In this document: positions 10,801-21,174 of the stretch, piece after piece
Layout of the letters: each line of letters starts with the position of its first letter
Position numbering within the stretch: position 1 is the first letter of the stretch
NCBI GenBank assembly: GCA_016717655.1
Contig: JADKFC010000008.1
Location: 124,001-188,000 of the forward strand
DNA length: 64,000 nucleotides
Source: Saprospiraceae bacterium
GTDB lineage: Bacteria > Bacteroidota > Bacteroidia > Chitinophagales > Saprospiraceae
Direction of reading: 5' to 3'
Notes under the pieces: model-generated
Databases searched by the model: none
The model's input: only the letters and a program-made list of their open reading frames with translations
Told to the model about the DNA's origin: nothing
Made by a program: the position numbers and the translations under genes

Positions 10801-13800
10801 AATAGCATTAACTCCAGCAATGACGGCTGCCGGTAATGGATTTACCGTTACTGTTGCAGTTGCTGTTGCCGTACAAGCTGCGGCTGAAGTTACTGTCACC
10901 GTGTAGCTCGTGGTAGATGCCGGGCTTACTGTAATGCTGGCTGTTGTAGCGTTTGTACTCCATAAGTAAGTACCTCCACCACTGGCTGTCAAAGTAGCAC
11001 TCTGACCTGCACAAATAGGAGCCACATTGGCTATAGCCGCAGCAGGCAATGGATTTACGGTTACTATTCTGGAAGCGGTTGCAGTACAACCCGCTGTGGA
11101 AGTAACTGTAACTGTATAGGTAGTAGTAGTTGTTGGTGATACAGTGATACTGGCAGATGTTGCGCCTGTGCTCCATGTATAACTTCCTGTTCCAGTAGCT
11201 GTCAAGGTGGCAGACTGGCCCACACAAATTGGATTAACTGTATTGATGGTAACCGTTGGCAATGGGTTGACTGTTACAATTCTTGAAGCAGTAGCAGTAC
11301 AACCAGCTGCTGAAGTCACCGTCACTGTATAAGTAGTGGTGACCGCCGGTGTTACGGTAATGGCAGCAGTTGTTGCATTGGTACTCCATAAATAAGTACC
11401 CCCACCTGAAGCAGTAAGCGTAGCTGATTGTCCAACACAAATTGGATTCACCGCTGCAATGGCTGCGTTAGGCAATGGGTTGACTGTTACGGTACTTGTT
11501 GCGGTTGCTGTACAACCAAGGGCAGAAGTTACCGTCACTGTATATGTTGTAGTAGTAGTAGGCGATACATTGATCGATGCCGTATTGGCTCCTGTACTCC
11601 AGGTATAAGTTCCACCACCGGTTGCGGTCAAAGTGGCGGTCTTTCCGGCACAAATGGTTGCGCTGCCAGCCGTAACATTGATGGTAGCTACTGGTTTAGG
11701 ATCTACTACAATGGTTTTTGATGCAGACAGGGTACAACCATCTTCTGAGGTAACAGATACGGTAAAGGTAGCTGTAGTTGCCGGAGAAACCGTAATGCTG
11801 GTTCCTGTAGCACCTGTATTCCAAATTACTGCACCTGTGCTTCCAGTCACAGTAAGGGTTGTTGATTGTCCGTTGCAAATTTCTTCATCAGTGGCATTGA
11901 TCTGGATCGTCGAACCACTGTTGTTTTGCACATCTATAAATGTCTCACATACGGAGTAATTTCCAAAAATATCAATTACATAAAGGCTGATGTTTACCCT
12001 ACCCAGGTCGGTACAATCAAAACACTTGGTTGTATCGGTAACATCGGTAGAGAAAGCAAAACTGAATGGATAGTTGCAAGGATGGCTGCTGGATACATTT
12101 AATGATGCCGCAGTAATACATGCCATTCTCACATTTTGACCATTGATTGTCATTGGTTGCAAACTAATGCTGGTACCATTGATACAACTGGCTATTGGAG
12201 CCTTACAGTTTTTGATTTCAAAATCATGGAATTCGGAAATTTGATTTCCACATCTATCTTCAAAAGTGAATATTATTCTATGATTGCCCACTTGATAGAA
12301 ACCGCTGGCATCAATTTCACTTCCTTTGCCTTGATCTGTTACATCTGCCGTAAATGATCCGTCAAAGTCATAATCGATGGCATAACTCCAGAATAAAGAT
12401 TCATCAGGAGTGCAATCGTCTGCTCCTTCTGCTACCAGGGTAATGTAACCTTCGTCACAACTGGTTTCATCGGTACATGCTTCGTCGTCAGAATCAATAA
12501 AGATCTCCGGTGCAACCGTATTGCTTACTTTGATCAGTTGTTGATGAACGGCAGGTGTATACCCTGGTTCGTCTTTTCTACACCAGTCAATAACGGTCCA
12601 GGTTCTTACAATTTTGAAGCAAGATCCCTGTCCATCATCAAATGGGAAATATTGATCGTCTTTGCTGGATGCAACCAAATCACACACGCCATCGTTAAAC
12701 CTTGGCTTGCTGTAAGCCAATGGCAGATTGTTTGGATCCAGGTCTGAAGGTGTACATCCATTGGTAGTAGCATAATCCAAAGGCCATACGATGTTTAAAT
12801 CATTGGTAGGCTTCTGAATATAAATATAAGAAGTACATCTTGCTGTTCCGTTTCCGTCACTCGCTGTAAATACTCTTTCTATACTACCTACTCTACACTG
12901 GTCTACGTTTGCTCTTGCAACCTCTCTTATTGTGACACCACAGGCATCTTGAGCTGTTGCAACGCCATAAGCAGTAAGATTATTGATATCATAATCCACT
13001 TCACAAGATATGGTATCATTAGGTGGACAGAAAATGGTAGGAGCTGTTTTATCCTGAACTTGGACGCCCACCATACAACTGTTTGAATTGCCGGCAAGAT
13101 CCCAAACTCTGAGTTCTACCATCACTTCTTTGCCTACATCTGCACAACAGAAAGAGGCAATATCTCTGAAGCCATAGTGGTTGCCACAAGGTACTCCCGC
13201 ATCCATTCTTCTGATCTCCATATAATCCATGCCACATGCATCGTAACTGCCATCATCAATGGTTTCAGCATAAATATATGCCTGACCCAAAGAATTTAAG
13301 CCTACAGTAGTGGTATGGTCACACACCACAACAGGTGGGGTTTTATCTTCAACTGTTACATAGAAAGTACAAGAATCAACGTTTAAACATTCGTCGTAAA
13401 CCAAGTATTTTACAGCATGTACTCCAACTGGTAAGTAGGCACTACCTCCATTGTAGTTGTCTATAAATCCTCCCGGATACTTAATGTCTACGGTAAGTTT
13501 AGTGCTGCAATCATCTGTCATTCCTGTCAAAGCAGGGAATTGAGCAAAGCCTTCACACTGACCATGGCCTGCAGAAACGGTTATGTTTTGCGGACAAGTA
13601 AATGATGGAGCTTCCAAATCTGCAATGATGATGGTTTGTGTATCTTGTCTGATGACACCTGAGGTACACCAGGCTTCGTAAACTGTCCAGATTCTCATGA
13701 TTTTTCTGGCACAGCCGATGTATCCAAAATCTCTGTCTCTGTAGTCAACACCCATGTTGCAGGCTGCTGCGAAATTTGGATAGATAGGCCAACCTTCCAG

Positions 13801-16800
13801 GGTAGGTACCCCGGTTTCACTTGGTGAAGGCATGCCAAACTCATCTACATCAAAATTATTGCAGGTAAGGGCATTCACCATTTCTATGTCTTTAGGGAAA
13901 ATAATTTCATTTACCTGCAGTCGTTTTACAGCGATGGTTTGTTTGCAGATAAAAGATTTATTTCCGTACTTGTCTATTGCCTGATAGGTTTTATCAATAT
14001 ACATGTTGTAGTCCCTGTCACAATAAAGTGGCTTGGTGATTGAATCCAACACTACAATACTTACAGCACCTCCACAATTGTCATATGCCAATGGGCCCGG
14101 GTAAGTATCTGCCTTATAACAAGATACTTCAACGGTATCATTGCATACCATAACCGGTGGTGTCTTATCTTCAATTTTTAATGTACTCCAGCAAGAGTTA
14201 CCGCTACATCCTTCAATCATTTTTGCGATTACTGTTTTGCCAGCGTGATCTGCTGTTATTGCATTTCCAGGCATAAGCTGCCCTTTGTCGTCCATCAGCA
14301 TAATTTGGTAAGGAGCTGAAGGATTAAGGTTACCAGCTACAACCATGGCAGGTGTAATTTCTACATAACAATCACCGTCCAGAGAAACTTGAATTTGGCC
14401 TTTACAAGCCATTGCCAGATCTGGATTGCCAACTGCTACATTCAAAATACCTGGTTCATCACAGGCAAATGGGTTTTTATTGCTAAAAATCAACGCATAA
14501 GTACCTGGAGCAGCACCCCATTGTACGGTCACTGAACTACTGTCTGCAGAAGAGGCTATGATATTGCCTCCTCCAGCTAATGATACATGGTATCCACTTA
14601 CATTAGATGGCACACTGTACACCTGCTGACTATTGGTACATAAAGAGGCTGTACCAGCAATTTCGATTGGATCGTAACCGCAGCCCAGTCCTTTGATTAG
14701 TTCAAAGTCTTCTTCTGTGCTTTTTAATACTACACTCCAGTTTTTACCATCTTCATAAATGGCACTGAAGGTATAATCACTTGTTGTGGCATTCACTACA
14801 CTTTCTGTAAGGGTATATCCTGCAGTACCCGTAATAAACGGAATTGGTGCTGCTGGAGGATCGAGGCTGGTATCGCTAAATAAATTGACCACCTGATCAA
14901 TGTACCACGTCATTCCTTGTGGTCCTCTTACGGTAATAATTTGCTCATACTGTCCATTAACTGCATTGGTAGCATTGTGCAAACAATCGCAAGCTGATGC
15001 AGTAACTTCATAATTTATCAATAACGCCGGGTCGTGGTCGTCTTCATCGATGGATGGGAGTCCATTGACAATATTGTCTGTATCGGTTTGTGGATGGCCT
15101 CCCATATCATTGCTCTTTATATGGTCTGCTTTGGAATCGATGTCTTTGGAAGTGACATCATTGCCGCAAATATCAATTGCGCCATTAATTTCAGCAACGT
15201 TCTCTATTGCATATACTCCTTTGATATCTCCTACATTGAAACATACATTTTCAACATAAGATGTACCCGGAGCGAGGCCATTTTCAAATGTCAAAGTTTT
15301 ACTAATGGTGGTTGAATTGATTTCAGTCCAACCCTGGGTGTTTAATTTTAATCCGTAAGGAACGTAATCAACAACGTTGACTTCCTTTACTGACTGACTA
15401 CCCTGGTTGTAGATGGTGATATCAAAACAAACCAGGTCACCTTCTTTCACTTTTCTTGTTTCTGTAGTTAGAATAAGGGCCATATCCACGTATCTTACAC
15501 CAAGGTAAACCGGATCATGATCATCCTCTTCAACTCCTTCTACACCCAAAATGTAAGTGTCCGGGGCACTGTTGTGAGGACCACCGGCATCATGTGCATC
15601 ATTGCTGTCAGGGCGAGAATCAAAATCATTTTCTGTACTCAATCCATTTACCAAAATGGTTGAAATCTCAGCAAAATTGACAATACCTTCTGTCAGTACA
15701 CCTTCCTTTACGCACAAGGTAACAGGAACAGTAAGCTGACCTCCCGGTTGCAAAGCTTCTCCCTGGTATACTAGATAATCACCACTCTTGGCCCATGATG
15801 GGTTTTGACCTTCGTCAAATTTCATTAGAGGATGGAAATAGTTGGTTACCTCAAAACCGGTAACACCAACAGTTCCCTGATTGTAAACTGTAACATTAAC
15901 GGTGACACAATCACCACCCAAAACGCATTCATCCTGTACTACTTGTTTTAAGGCAAGGTCCAGAACTCTGGCAGTAGCGGGATCCTGATCATCTTCATCT
16001 ATGGTGCCGTCGTCATCAATTTTATTATCTGTAAATGTATTAACATCTCCACCTTCGTCATTTGATTTCATGGCATCTGGTGTAGAGTCTACATCTGTTT
16101 GAGCAATACCATTGTGGTCAGTAGCACTTGCAATTTCTGCTACATTTACCAACTTGCTCAAATCAGAAGTTATAATTCGTAGCTTAATGACTACTGAATT
16201 ATTTGAACCCGGCAACAATGTACCCGGTAATTTAATTTTTGCTGTTGTACCGTCGAGGGTCCAGCCGGGATTATCAGCTGCATTAAATGTGTATCCTGAT
16301 GGAATGTAGTTGACCACCTGAATATCTTTTGCCGGTACTCCGCCCTGGTTGTATACAGTCATTCTGAATTCAACCAGATCATTGTATCTTGGCAATTCAG
16401 AAGATATGAGTTCATTTTTTAATGCCAGGTCAAAACCAGAAACGGTTACAAGACCTATATCCACATTGTGGTTTGTTTTGTCGTGACTTACCGCAATGAT
16501 GGCATTGCTGCAATTGAGGTTATTAAAGCCTGCGTTGTTGTCTATGGCTACCTGACTTCCAGTGGCTGGGCTAAACAAATAGTTAGAACCACTCAAAGAA
16601 ACCAACTGATAGTTGACATCCATAGCCGGAGCAGGAATAGAAATATAATATTGTTTTCCAGCCTGTAAATCTGAAAATACATATTGTCCTTCAGCACTAG
16701 TAGTGGTGGAGGCAATCATATCACAATTTTCATCGAGCAACTGTAATGGTAAATTTGCTACCGGTTGTTCGCCTGCATCCTGGATTCCGTTTTTATTTTC

Positions 16801-18501
16801 ATCAAACCACACCAGGTTACCCAGCTGTATGCTTGGCAGGCCGCATCGGCCAATCAGGTCACCAAAACCGGTGGCCTTACCAAATAGCTCTGTAGTTTGT
16901 CTGATGTACAATTCTTTGGCACCCAACTTACTTCCGTTAGTTGTGCTGTATCGTTGCATACCACCTGAATAAGAGTTGGTACCCGGATCGTAAGCAGCTG
17001 TCACTACAGATCCTGTGCCGGGTAATACATAAATGCTACCCAATGCAATCTCAGGGTGGTAGGCCGGTTGGGTAACCCAATAATCGTTACCAAAAAATTC
17101 GCCTCCATCTGGACCTTGTGTATTTCCTACACCTGTTCCTGTCAGACTTCCTGCAGTACCATTTGATTCAAGGGTCCATACTCCATTGTTGTTCCATACC
17201 ATCAGGATATCAGGAAACTGATGGTCCAATCGGTTGGATGGCTGATTGCAATATTTATGACCCACTCTGTCTGTAAACGTGATGATCATATTACCGTCAT
17301 CGGTAAAATCCAGATCGGTAAACCAATGCTGGGTGGTAAAATCGCTATAAGGTTCATCTTTCCAATATCCTTTTAGATAGGTAGTTGAAAAGATGTTGGT
17401 GAAATTCTGTGTTGAAAGGTCCAATTCGTAAACAACCGCAGCACTGTTGGCTGCAGATTTGTTGGTTTCTTCATAGCAGGTAACTCCAACATATAATTTA
17501 TCATTGTGATACTTCAATGCGAATGGAGCATATTCCCCGTTGGAACATCCCGGATTCGGAATTGAAATTTCAACCGTATTGGCAGCTGTTGGGTTTTGGG
17601 TAGGTATTCTCACTATCGACTTGCGATAGAGGTTGACTACATAAAGGTAGTCTTCTGCCGGACTGATGGCCATGGCTCCCAATCCAAGTTTACCTACATA
17701 GGTGCCGTACTTACAATCGGTAACATCTGTAACAGCTGGTGTACCAACATCGATGCCAAGATTACTCAAATTGGCAAACAACTGGGTACCTGCACTGGCA
17801 TTGCCGTTGATTTTGGTTTTGAAAATGGCACCCGGACCATTAGAAGTCAAACCTGAGTATTGTTTTACAAATGCTGATGAAAACAATTCATTGGTTGAAC
17901 TCTTCCAAGCCAGACCCCAAACAGAACCTGTTTCGGAATGCATGGCATACTTGGTTGCCTGTGAAGAATTATTGAAATTGTATTCAATACCCAACAAGGT
18001 CTCCATCGAACCATTGGCTCCATTGGTGGCACCTTGTACAAAACAGGTACTGAAGATTTCCGGATTGCTTCCACAAACTGCGTGACTTGTCACGAGGCCA
18101 AGTGAAGCATTGCATGCCGGCGCACTCACCAACTGTACGTTGGACTTGTTGTCAGCACCCAGATATGAATTGGTAAACTTGGGTAGATAATCAAAACCTA
18201 ACCTGTACTTGGCCCCATCGGTCAAACCACCAAATGAGTAATTTCCGGATGCATCTGATGCCTGGTTGGCTACCAGTTGCCCGGAAGTATTGTACAGAGA
18301 AACCAATACATTGGATTCGGCAGGCTCTCCCTGCTCTCGTTTTCCATTGTTGTTGTCATCCCTAAATACACTGCCCTGTATGACACCAGAAGGTGCAACA
18401 CACTGTGCTTGCAAATGAGGGGAAATAAATGGTGACGCTAGAAAGGCAAGTATAGGTACTATACCTTTAAGGAATCGGGGTGCTAAAACAGCTTTTTTCA
18501 T
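7876..18501 (-). CDS. 3,541-aa secreted SdrD-B/DUF11/HYR/Ig-like/dockerin protein with T9SS C-terminal domain
   Basis: A giant predicted surface protein in one unbroken frame. Order by residue: signal peptide to about 33 (ends LQAQ); SdrD B-like domain 35-125 (GSVFRDDNNNGKREQGEP); propeller-like region 150-540 (YLYVVNLYRKSIVRIPTQ); second SdrD B-like domain 558-650 (GNLVWFDENKNGIQDAGEQP); three DUF11 domains at about 690-790, 850-950 and 1005-1110, each followed by an acidic (D)EDD(H/Q)DP linker; Ig/HYR-like modules 1200-2190; seven Ig-like repeats 2195-2697; more HYR modules to 3100; a dockerin-like pair at about 3175-3260 (GVSTLDIIMIQRHILG, ADVNNDDRISASDLV); and a T9SS type A domain 3453-3541 ending in GKMIRIK. 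SdrD-B and dockerin loops suggest many bound Ca2+. An adhesin or stalk role is inferred. The partner is unknown. Confidence 0.9.
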   Translation of the reverse strand: MKKAVLAPRFLKGIVPILAFLASPFISPHLQAQCVAPSGVIQGSVFRDDNNNGKREQGEPAESNVLVSLYNTSGQLVANQASDASGNYSFGGLTDGAKYRLGFDYLPKFTNSYLGADNKSNVQLVSAPACNASLGLVTSHAVCGSNPEIFSTCFVQGATNGANGSMETLLGIEYNFNNSSQATKYAMHSETGSVWGLAWKSSTNELFSSAFVKQYSGLTSNGPGAIFKTKINGNASAGTQLFANLSNLGIDVGTPAVTDVTDCKYGTYVGKLGLGAMAISPAEDYLYVVNLYRKSIVRIPTQNPTAANTVEISIPNPGCSNGEYAPFALKYHNDKLYVGVTCYEETNKSAANSAAVVYELDLSTQNFTNIFSTTYLKGYWKDEPYSDFTTQHWFTDLDFTDDGNMIITFTDRVGHKYCNQPSNRLDHQFPDILMVWNNNGVWTLESNGTAGSLTGTGVGNTQGPDGGEFFGNDYWVTQPAYHPEIALGSIYVLPGTGSVVTAAYDPGTNSYSGGMQRYSTTNGSKLGAKELYIRQTTELFGKATGFGDLIGRCGLPSIQLGNLVWFDENKNGIQDAGEQPVANLPLQLLDENCDMIASTTTSAEGQYVFSDLQAGKQYYISIPAPAMDVNYQLVSLSGSNYLFSPATGSQVAIDNNAGFNNLNCSNAIIAVSHDKTNHNVDIGLVTVSGFDLALKNELISSELPRYNDLVEFRMTVYNQGGVPAKDIQVVNYIPSGYTFNAADNPGWTLDGTTAKIKLPGTLLPGSNNSVVIKLRIITSDLSKLVNVAEIASATDHNGIAQTDVDSTPDAMKSNDEGGDVNTFTDNKIDDDGTIDEDDQDPATARVLDLALKQVVQDECVLGGDCVTVNVTVYNQGTVGVTGFEVTNYFHPLMKFDEGQNPSWAKSGDYLVYQGEALQPGGQLTVPVTLCVKEGVLTEGIVNFAEISTILVNGLSTENDFDSRPDSNDAHDAGGPHNSAPDTYILGVEGVEEDDHDPVYLGVRYVDMALILTTETRKVKEGDLVCFDITIYNQGSQSVKEVNVVDYVPYGLKLNTQGWTEINSTTISKTLTFENGLAPGTSYVENVCFNVGDIKGVYAIENVAEINGAIDICGNDVTSKDIDSKADHIKSNDMGGHPQTDTDNIVNGLPSIDEDDHDPALLINYEVTASACDCLHNATNAVNGQYEQIITVRGPQGMTWYIDQVVNLFSDTSLDPPAAPIPFITGTAGYTLTESVVNATTSDYTFSAIYEDGKNWSVVLKSTEEDFELIKGLGCGYDPIEIAGTASLCTNSQQVYSVPSNVSGYHVSLAGGGNIIASSADSSSVTVQWGAAPGTYALIFSNKNPFACDEPGILNVAVGNPDLAMACKGQIQVSLDGDCYVEITPAMVVAGNLNPSAPYQIMLMDDKGQLMPGNAITADHAGKTVIAKMIEGCSGNSCWSTLKIEDKTPPVMVCNDTVEVSCYKADTYPGPLAYDNCGGAVSIVVLDSITKPLYCDRDYNMYIDKTYQAIDKYGNKSFICKQTIAVKRLQVNEIIFPKDIEMVNALTCNNFDVDEFGMPSPSETGVPTLEGWPIYPNFAAACNMGVDYRDRDFGYIGCARKIMRIWTVYEAWCTSGVIRQDTQTIIIADLEAPSFTCPQNITVSAGHGQCEGFAQFPALTGMTDDCSTKLTVDIKYPGGFIDNYNGGSAYLPVGVHAVKYLVYDECLNVDSCTFYVTVEDKTPPVVVCDHTTTVGLNSLGQAYIYAETIDDGSYDACGMDYMEIRRMDAGVPCGNHYGFRDIASFCCADVGKEVMVELRVWDLAGNSNSCMVGVQVQDKTAPTIFCPPNDTISCEVDYDINNLTAYGVATAQDACGVTIREVARANVDQCRVGSIERVFTASDGNGTARCTSYIYIQKPTNDLNIVWPLDYATTNGCTPSDLDPNNLPLAYSKPRFNDGVCDLVASSKDDQYFPFDDGQGSCFKIVRTWTVIDWCRKDEPGYTPAVHQQLIKVSNTVAPEIFIDSDDEACTDETSCDEGYITLVAEGADDCTPDESLFWSYAIDYDFDGSFTADVTDQGKGSEIDASGFYQVGNHRIIFTFEDRCGNQISEFHDFEIKNCKAPIASCINGTSISLQPMTINGQNVRMACITAASLNVSSSHPCNYPFSFAFSTDVTDTTKCFDCTDLGRVNISLYVIDIFGNYSVCETFIDVQNNSGSTIQINATDEEICNGQSTTLTVTGSTGAVIWNTGATGTSITVSPATTATFTVSVTSEDGCTLSASKTIVVDPKPVATINVTAGSATICAGKTATLTATGGGTYTWSTGANTASINVSPTTTTTYTVTVTSALGCTATATSTVTVNPLPNAAIAAVNPICVGQSATLTASGGGTYLWSTNATTAAITVTPAVTTTYTVTVTSAAGCTATASRIVTVNPLPTVTINTVNPICVGQSATLTATGTGSYTWSTGATSASITVSPTTTTTYTVTVTSTAGCTATASRIVTVNPLPAAAIANVAPICAGQSATLTASGGGTYLWSTNATTASITVSPASTTSYTVTVTSAAACTATATATVTVNPLPAAVIAGVNAICVGQSTQLTASGGTSFNWNTTPAQTTAAITVAPVATTTYVVTVTNANGCTDTESKILTVNPLPVAAISGDLSICLGESTTLTATGGVAYVWNTTPVQTTAAITVSPTANTTYTVTVTNANGCTDTESVIVNVSTNNQPVALCKNVTVYLDATGAVILSAAAVNNGSSAGCDNLPITLAVSPNQFFCNDINLSPLTVTLTVTSSNGTSSTCTAQVSVLDTLPPVITCPSNLTFNCATFNGIGNLPGATATDNCPPAGITSVVLNGTNSCSIGTITRSFTATDASGNSSECTQLITITGPTDPLTANDITFPADITVNSCTTINPSVTGNVVVNTAAASCVNPSVSFVDVNLNPNVPCNFSIQRTWTVIDSCTLNVSTGAGIFTDIQLILVNDNQPPVIAGYTDITISADSCPANVIYPMQGVTITDCSPVVVTNNSPFANNNNSGNPSGFYDEGTTQVIITATDACGNEAKDTISITVTLTGPAAVFCEKIVRNINDQEFVDVKAEEFVTAITGTCNPDSFAFSYTRTNVNDTIQRFFCDDLGDIFVWVYWFENGVNFDSCKSILTVLDPDSFCTGNIFRVFGYVLTENSVPVEGVNMNLGGMGSVSTNNTGAYRFENMESAGNYMLKPEKNDGLLEGVSTLDIIMIQRHILGSSKIISPYRLVAADVNNDDRISASDLVELKKAILGTSLSFKNNTSWKMIDSKYSFPDPNNPFNDEYPLYHEFTTPRGSMLSDFVGVKVGDVNTSYTANANTSAENRSNLKLTAYDSYTESGEDFNLAFVLNGVVDFDGGQFIFDVSNLTDIEVNSNIFASNDLNYHVNNGKLTILISLDQAVTLKDQIIFEISGKTNSSGLISDHMKMNSSTSRNEIYTNMVPRSIGLDWNAIQNGFSVKQNAPNPWTEKTSIVCQVDKAGTADIKLMNATGALLYQTQQKMVPGENHIEIKADMLDGFTGVILYEIQLGSKIANGKMIRIK
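10411..11920 (-). repeat. Seven tandem Ig-like repeats (~215 bp, ~72 aa each)
   Basis: Inside the 3,541-aa gene. Each unit runs ICVGQSATLTASGGG, (Y/F)xWST, ASITVSP, TTTYTVTVTS, GCTATA, VTVNPLP. The three middle units are the most alike, while the outer units have diverged (for example WNTTPVQTTAAITV in the last two). The repetitive, T/A/S/V-rich composition creates many spurious open frames on both strands here. Confidence 0.9.
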
Positions 18502-18605
18502 TTTGGACCTTATTAATGAATTACTCTTAATCCACTATCAGATCTCAGGTCAGGTACTATTAAGTCGTAAAATGCGCTCCCAAGGGAACACAAAATTCAC
18601 TCCGG

Positions 18606-18613
18606 CAAATATA
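18606..18613 (-). promoter_or_regulatory. Putative -7 box for the 3,541-aa gene
   Basis: The gap 18502-18831 holds no credible gene. It is strongly AT-rich, as expected for a promoter region. On the minus strand TATATTTG (18606-18613) fits TAnnTTTG and would give a leader of about 100 bases. A clear -33 TTTG at the usual spacing is not visible, so this is tentative. Confidence 0.4.
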
Positions 18614-18831
18614 TAGATTTTCTATAATATGTTGTTGCCACTATTACGTATATTTTTATTTTTTTATGTGTATTATTTTGTATTTCAATATTTTACACAT
18701 CTAAATATTATTGTATATAATGCTTTCCGGCATTTTTTTCAGCATTTTTGATTGTCCCTACCTTTTTTGAGACTGGACTTGTAGCAGGATTTCTTACAAT
18801 GAGGAGGTCATATGTTGATCCCTGTTTTGGA

Positions 18832-21092
18832 CTATCCTATGATCTGCAACTTGGCAAATTGCAGCACAATTCTTTTTTCTTTGGAATCAGTAGCATGGGG
18901 AAACACGATGGTGGCTACCTGCCTTTCATCTATGTGTGTTACTTCTCCCTCTCCAAATTTGAGGTGTAAAACCTTTTGTCCGGTTTTGATACTTTCAGGC
19001 GGACTGGGTTTAAACTGGCTTGGATCAATTTTAGGCGCCGCCAGTTGTTTTTTGAAACTACCCAGTAACTTGGGTTCTCCAAATGCAGGTTTTGATTCCT
19101 CCCTGCTGATGGAAGTAATAGCATCAATATTTTCTTCTGAAATTTCTTCAATAAATCTGCTGGCATCGTTAAAGCGCATCTGGCCAAACTGATACCGGCT
19201 GTTGGCATAGGTAAGCACCAAATAGATTTCAGCTCTGGTGATGGCCACATAAAACAACCTTCTTTCTTCATCAATCTGATCTGGTGTAGAGAGTGACTGA
19301 TAACTGGGAAATAAATTTTCCTCCAATCCTGTAACGAAGACGGACTTAAATTCAAGCCCTTTGGCAGCGTGAACCGACATCAGTGTAATGGTATCTACAT
19401 CTGTTTTGTCATCGTCGGCGTCGGTCATCAGTGATATGCTCTGCAAAAACTTGGCCAGTGACTTGTCTGTAGAAAATTCTTCATTGATGTTCAATTCATC
19501 GTCTTCTACAAATTCCTGGATGCCATCCAACAGAGAAGTTATGTTTTCCATTCTGGCTTCGGCCTCAGGTGTACCTTCTGCCTTAAAAAGATCAACAATG
19601 CCGGAATGTTTGGAAATATACAATGCGGTCTGATAAGCGTCATTTTTAGCACTGAAGTCTTTGAATGCCTGAATCAAATGGACAAACTCACCAATGCTTT
19701 TTTAGCCCGTGCGTTAAAATCAATTTTGCCAATGACCTCCCACATGCTCATGTCATTGTCGTTGGCAATAGTGGTAATGCCATCGATGGTAGAATCACCA
19801 ATGCCCCTCCTGGGGTAGTTGATGACCCTTTTCAGGGCCTCATCATCTTTGTCATTGACCGTCAGTCGCATGTAGGCAATCAGATCCTTAACTTCTTTTC
19901 TCTGGTAAAAGGATAGTCCCCCATATATCCGATAGTTGAGATTGTATCGTCTGAGCGCCTCCTCAAAGATCCTCGATTGACCATTGGTCCTGTACAGAAT
20001 GGCAATCTCTTTATTGGCCAGATTGTACCTGTTTTTTTGCTCAATGATAGAATCTGCTACCCGCTTGCCTTCTTCGGTTTCGGTCATCGATTTGATGATC
20101 TTGATCTTAGGCCCTTCTGATCGGTCGGTCCAGATTTTTTTCTGAATCTGTTTGGCATTATAAGATATCACATCATTGGCCGCATTCACAATAAAGGACG
20201 TTGACCTGTAATTCTGTTCAAGTTTAAAGGTCTTTACATCTTTAAAATCGTGCTCGTATTGCAAAATATTTTCAATCGTTGCGCCTCTGAATGAGTAGAT
20301 ACTTTGAGCATCGTCGCCTACAATACAAATATTTCTGGGGCTGCCATCGTACAGGCAAAGTAATTTCAGGATTTCGTATTGTAAATAGTTAGTATCCTGA
20401 AACTCATCTACCATGATGTATCTGAATTGGCGCTGGAATTTTTCGCGCACTCCGTCAGGGTTTTGATACAGCAACCTGAACATTTGCAAGAGGAGGTCAT
20501 CAAAATCCATGGCCCCCGCTTTCTGGCACTTGGCCACATATTTTTCGTAGATCTGATAGATCAGTGGTCGCCTGTTCATGCGATCCATGGCCATCAGGTC
20601 ATCATTGGCGGCATAAGCCTTTGGGGTAATGAGGTTACTTTTGGCCGAAGATATTCTTGACCTCACCTGACCGGCAACATAGACCTTCCTGTCAAGGTTG
20701 AGGGTTTTAATAATTTCTTCCATTACACTTTTAGTGTCATCTGTATCGTAAATGGTAAAATCATTGGGAAAGCCAAGTCTGTGGGCCTCTGTTCTCAGGA
20801 TTCGGGCAAAAAGGGAGTGAAAGGTGCCGGCCCATACCCTGTTGGCATCCTGACCTACTACACTTTCGATCCGGTGTTTCATCTCCTTGGCTGCTTTATT
20901 GGTAAATGTCAGGGCCAATATGTTGCCCGGAGGAACTCCCATATTGATCATGTGGGCAATTCGATAGGTCAGCACCCTGGTCTTTCCAGAACCGGGACCG
21001 GCTATCACCATTACAGGACCCTCAATGTTGGTCACCGCATTGCGCTGGATTTCATTGAGCTCATTTAAATAAGAAGTGGCAGGTTCTCTCAT
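18832..21092 (-). CDS. uvrD: ATP-dependent DNA helicase UvrD/PcrA (one frameshift)
   Basis: Superfamily 1A 3'-5' helicase of nucleotide excision and mismatch repair. N-terminal part: LNEIQRNAV (Q motif), AGPGSGKT (Walker A), TFTNKAAKEM (motif Ia), VDEFQDTN (Walker B), GDDAQSIYSFRGA (motif III), LEQNYRS (motif IV). C-terminal part: TLMSVHAAKGLEF (motif V), EERRLFYVAITRA (motif VI), and a C-terminal PcrA-like tail ending QIIG. The frame breaks at about 19685-19688 where one T is missing from AGTTTTGTCC (coding sense); the other frame then reads FVHLIQAFKDF. The combined length, about 753 aa, is usual for PcrA/UvrD. No close neighbour on its strand. Confidence 0.9.
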
Positions 21093-21174
21093 AAGTGGTG
21101 CGAATTTCGGGATAATTATATATATAAGGTAATTTTTTCATGTTTGAATCGGCTTTCTGTCAACAGATTCCGGT

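Noticed and set aside
10598..11721. Several open frames on both strands rich in Tyr/Cys/Asn
   Set aside because: They are shadows of the repeat-rich giant gene in other frames; composition is non-protein-like and each follows the repeat period.
10411..11920. Repeats that could be taken as a CRISPR-like or tandem DNA array
   Set aside because: Units are ~215 bp, coding, and in frame with Ig-like domains; no short repeats with unique spacers and no cas genes.
1698..18501. A cellulosome because of the dockerin-like domains
   Set aside because: No cohesin, scaffoldin or carbohydrate-active catalytic domain in the window.
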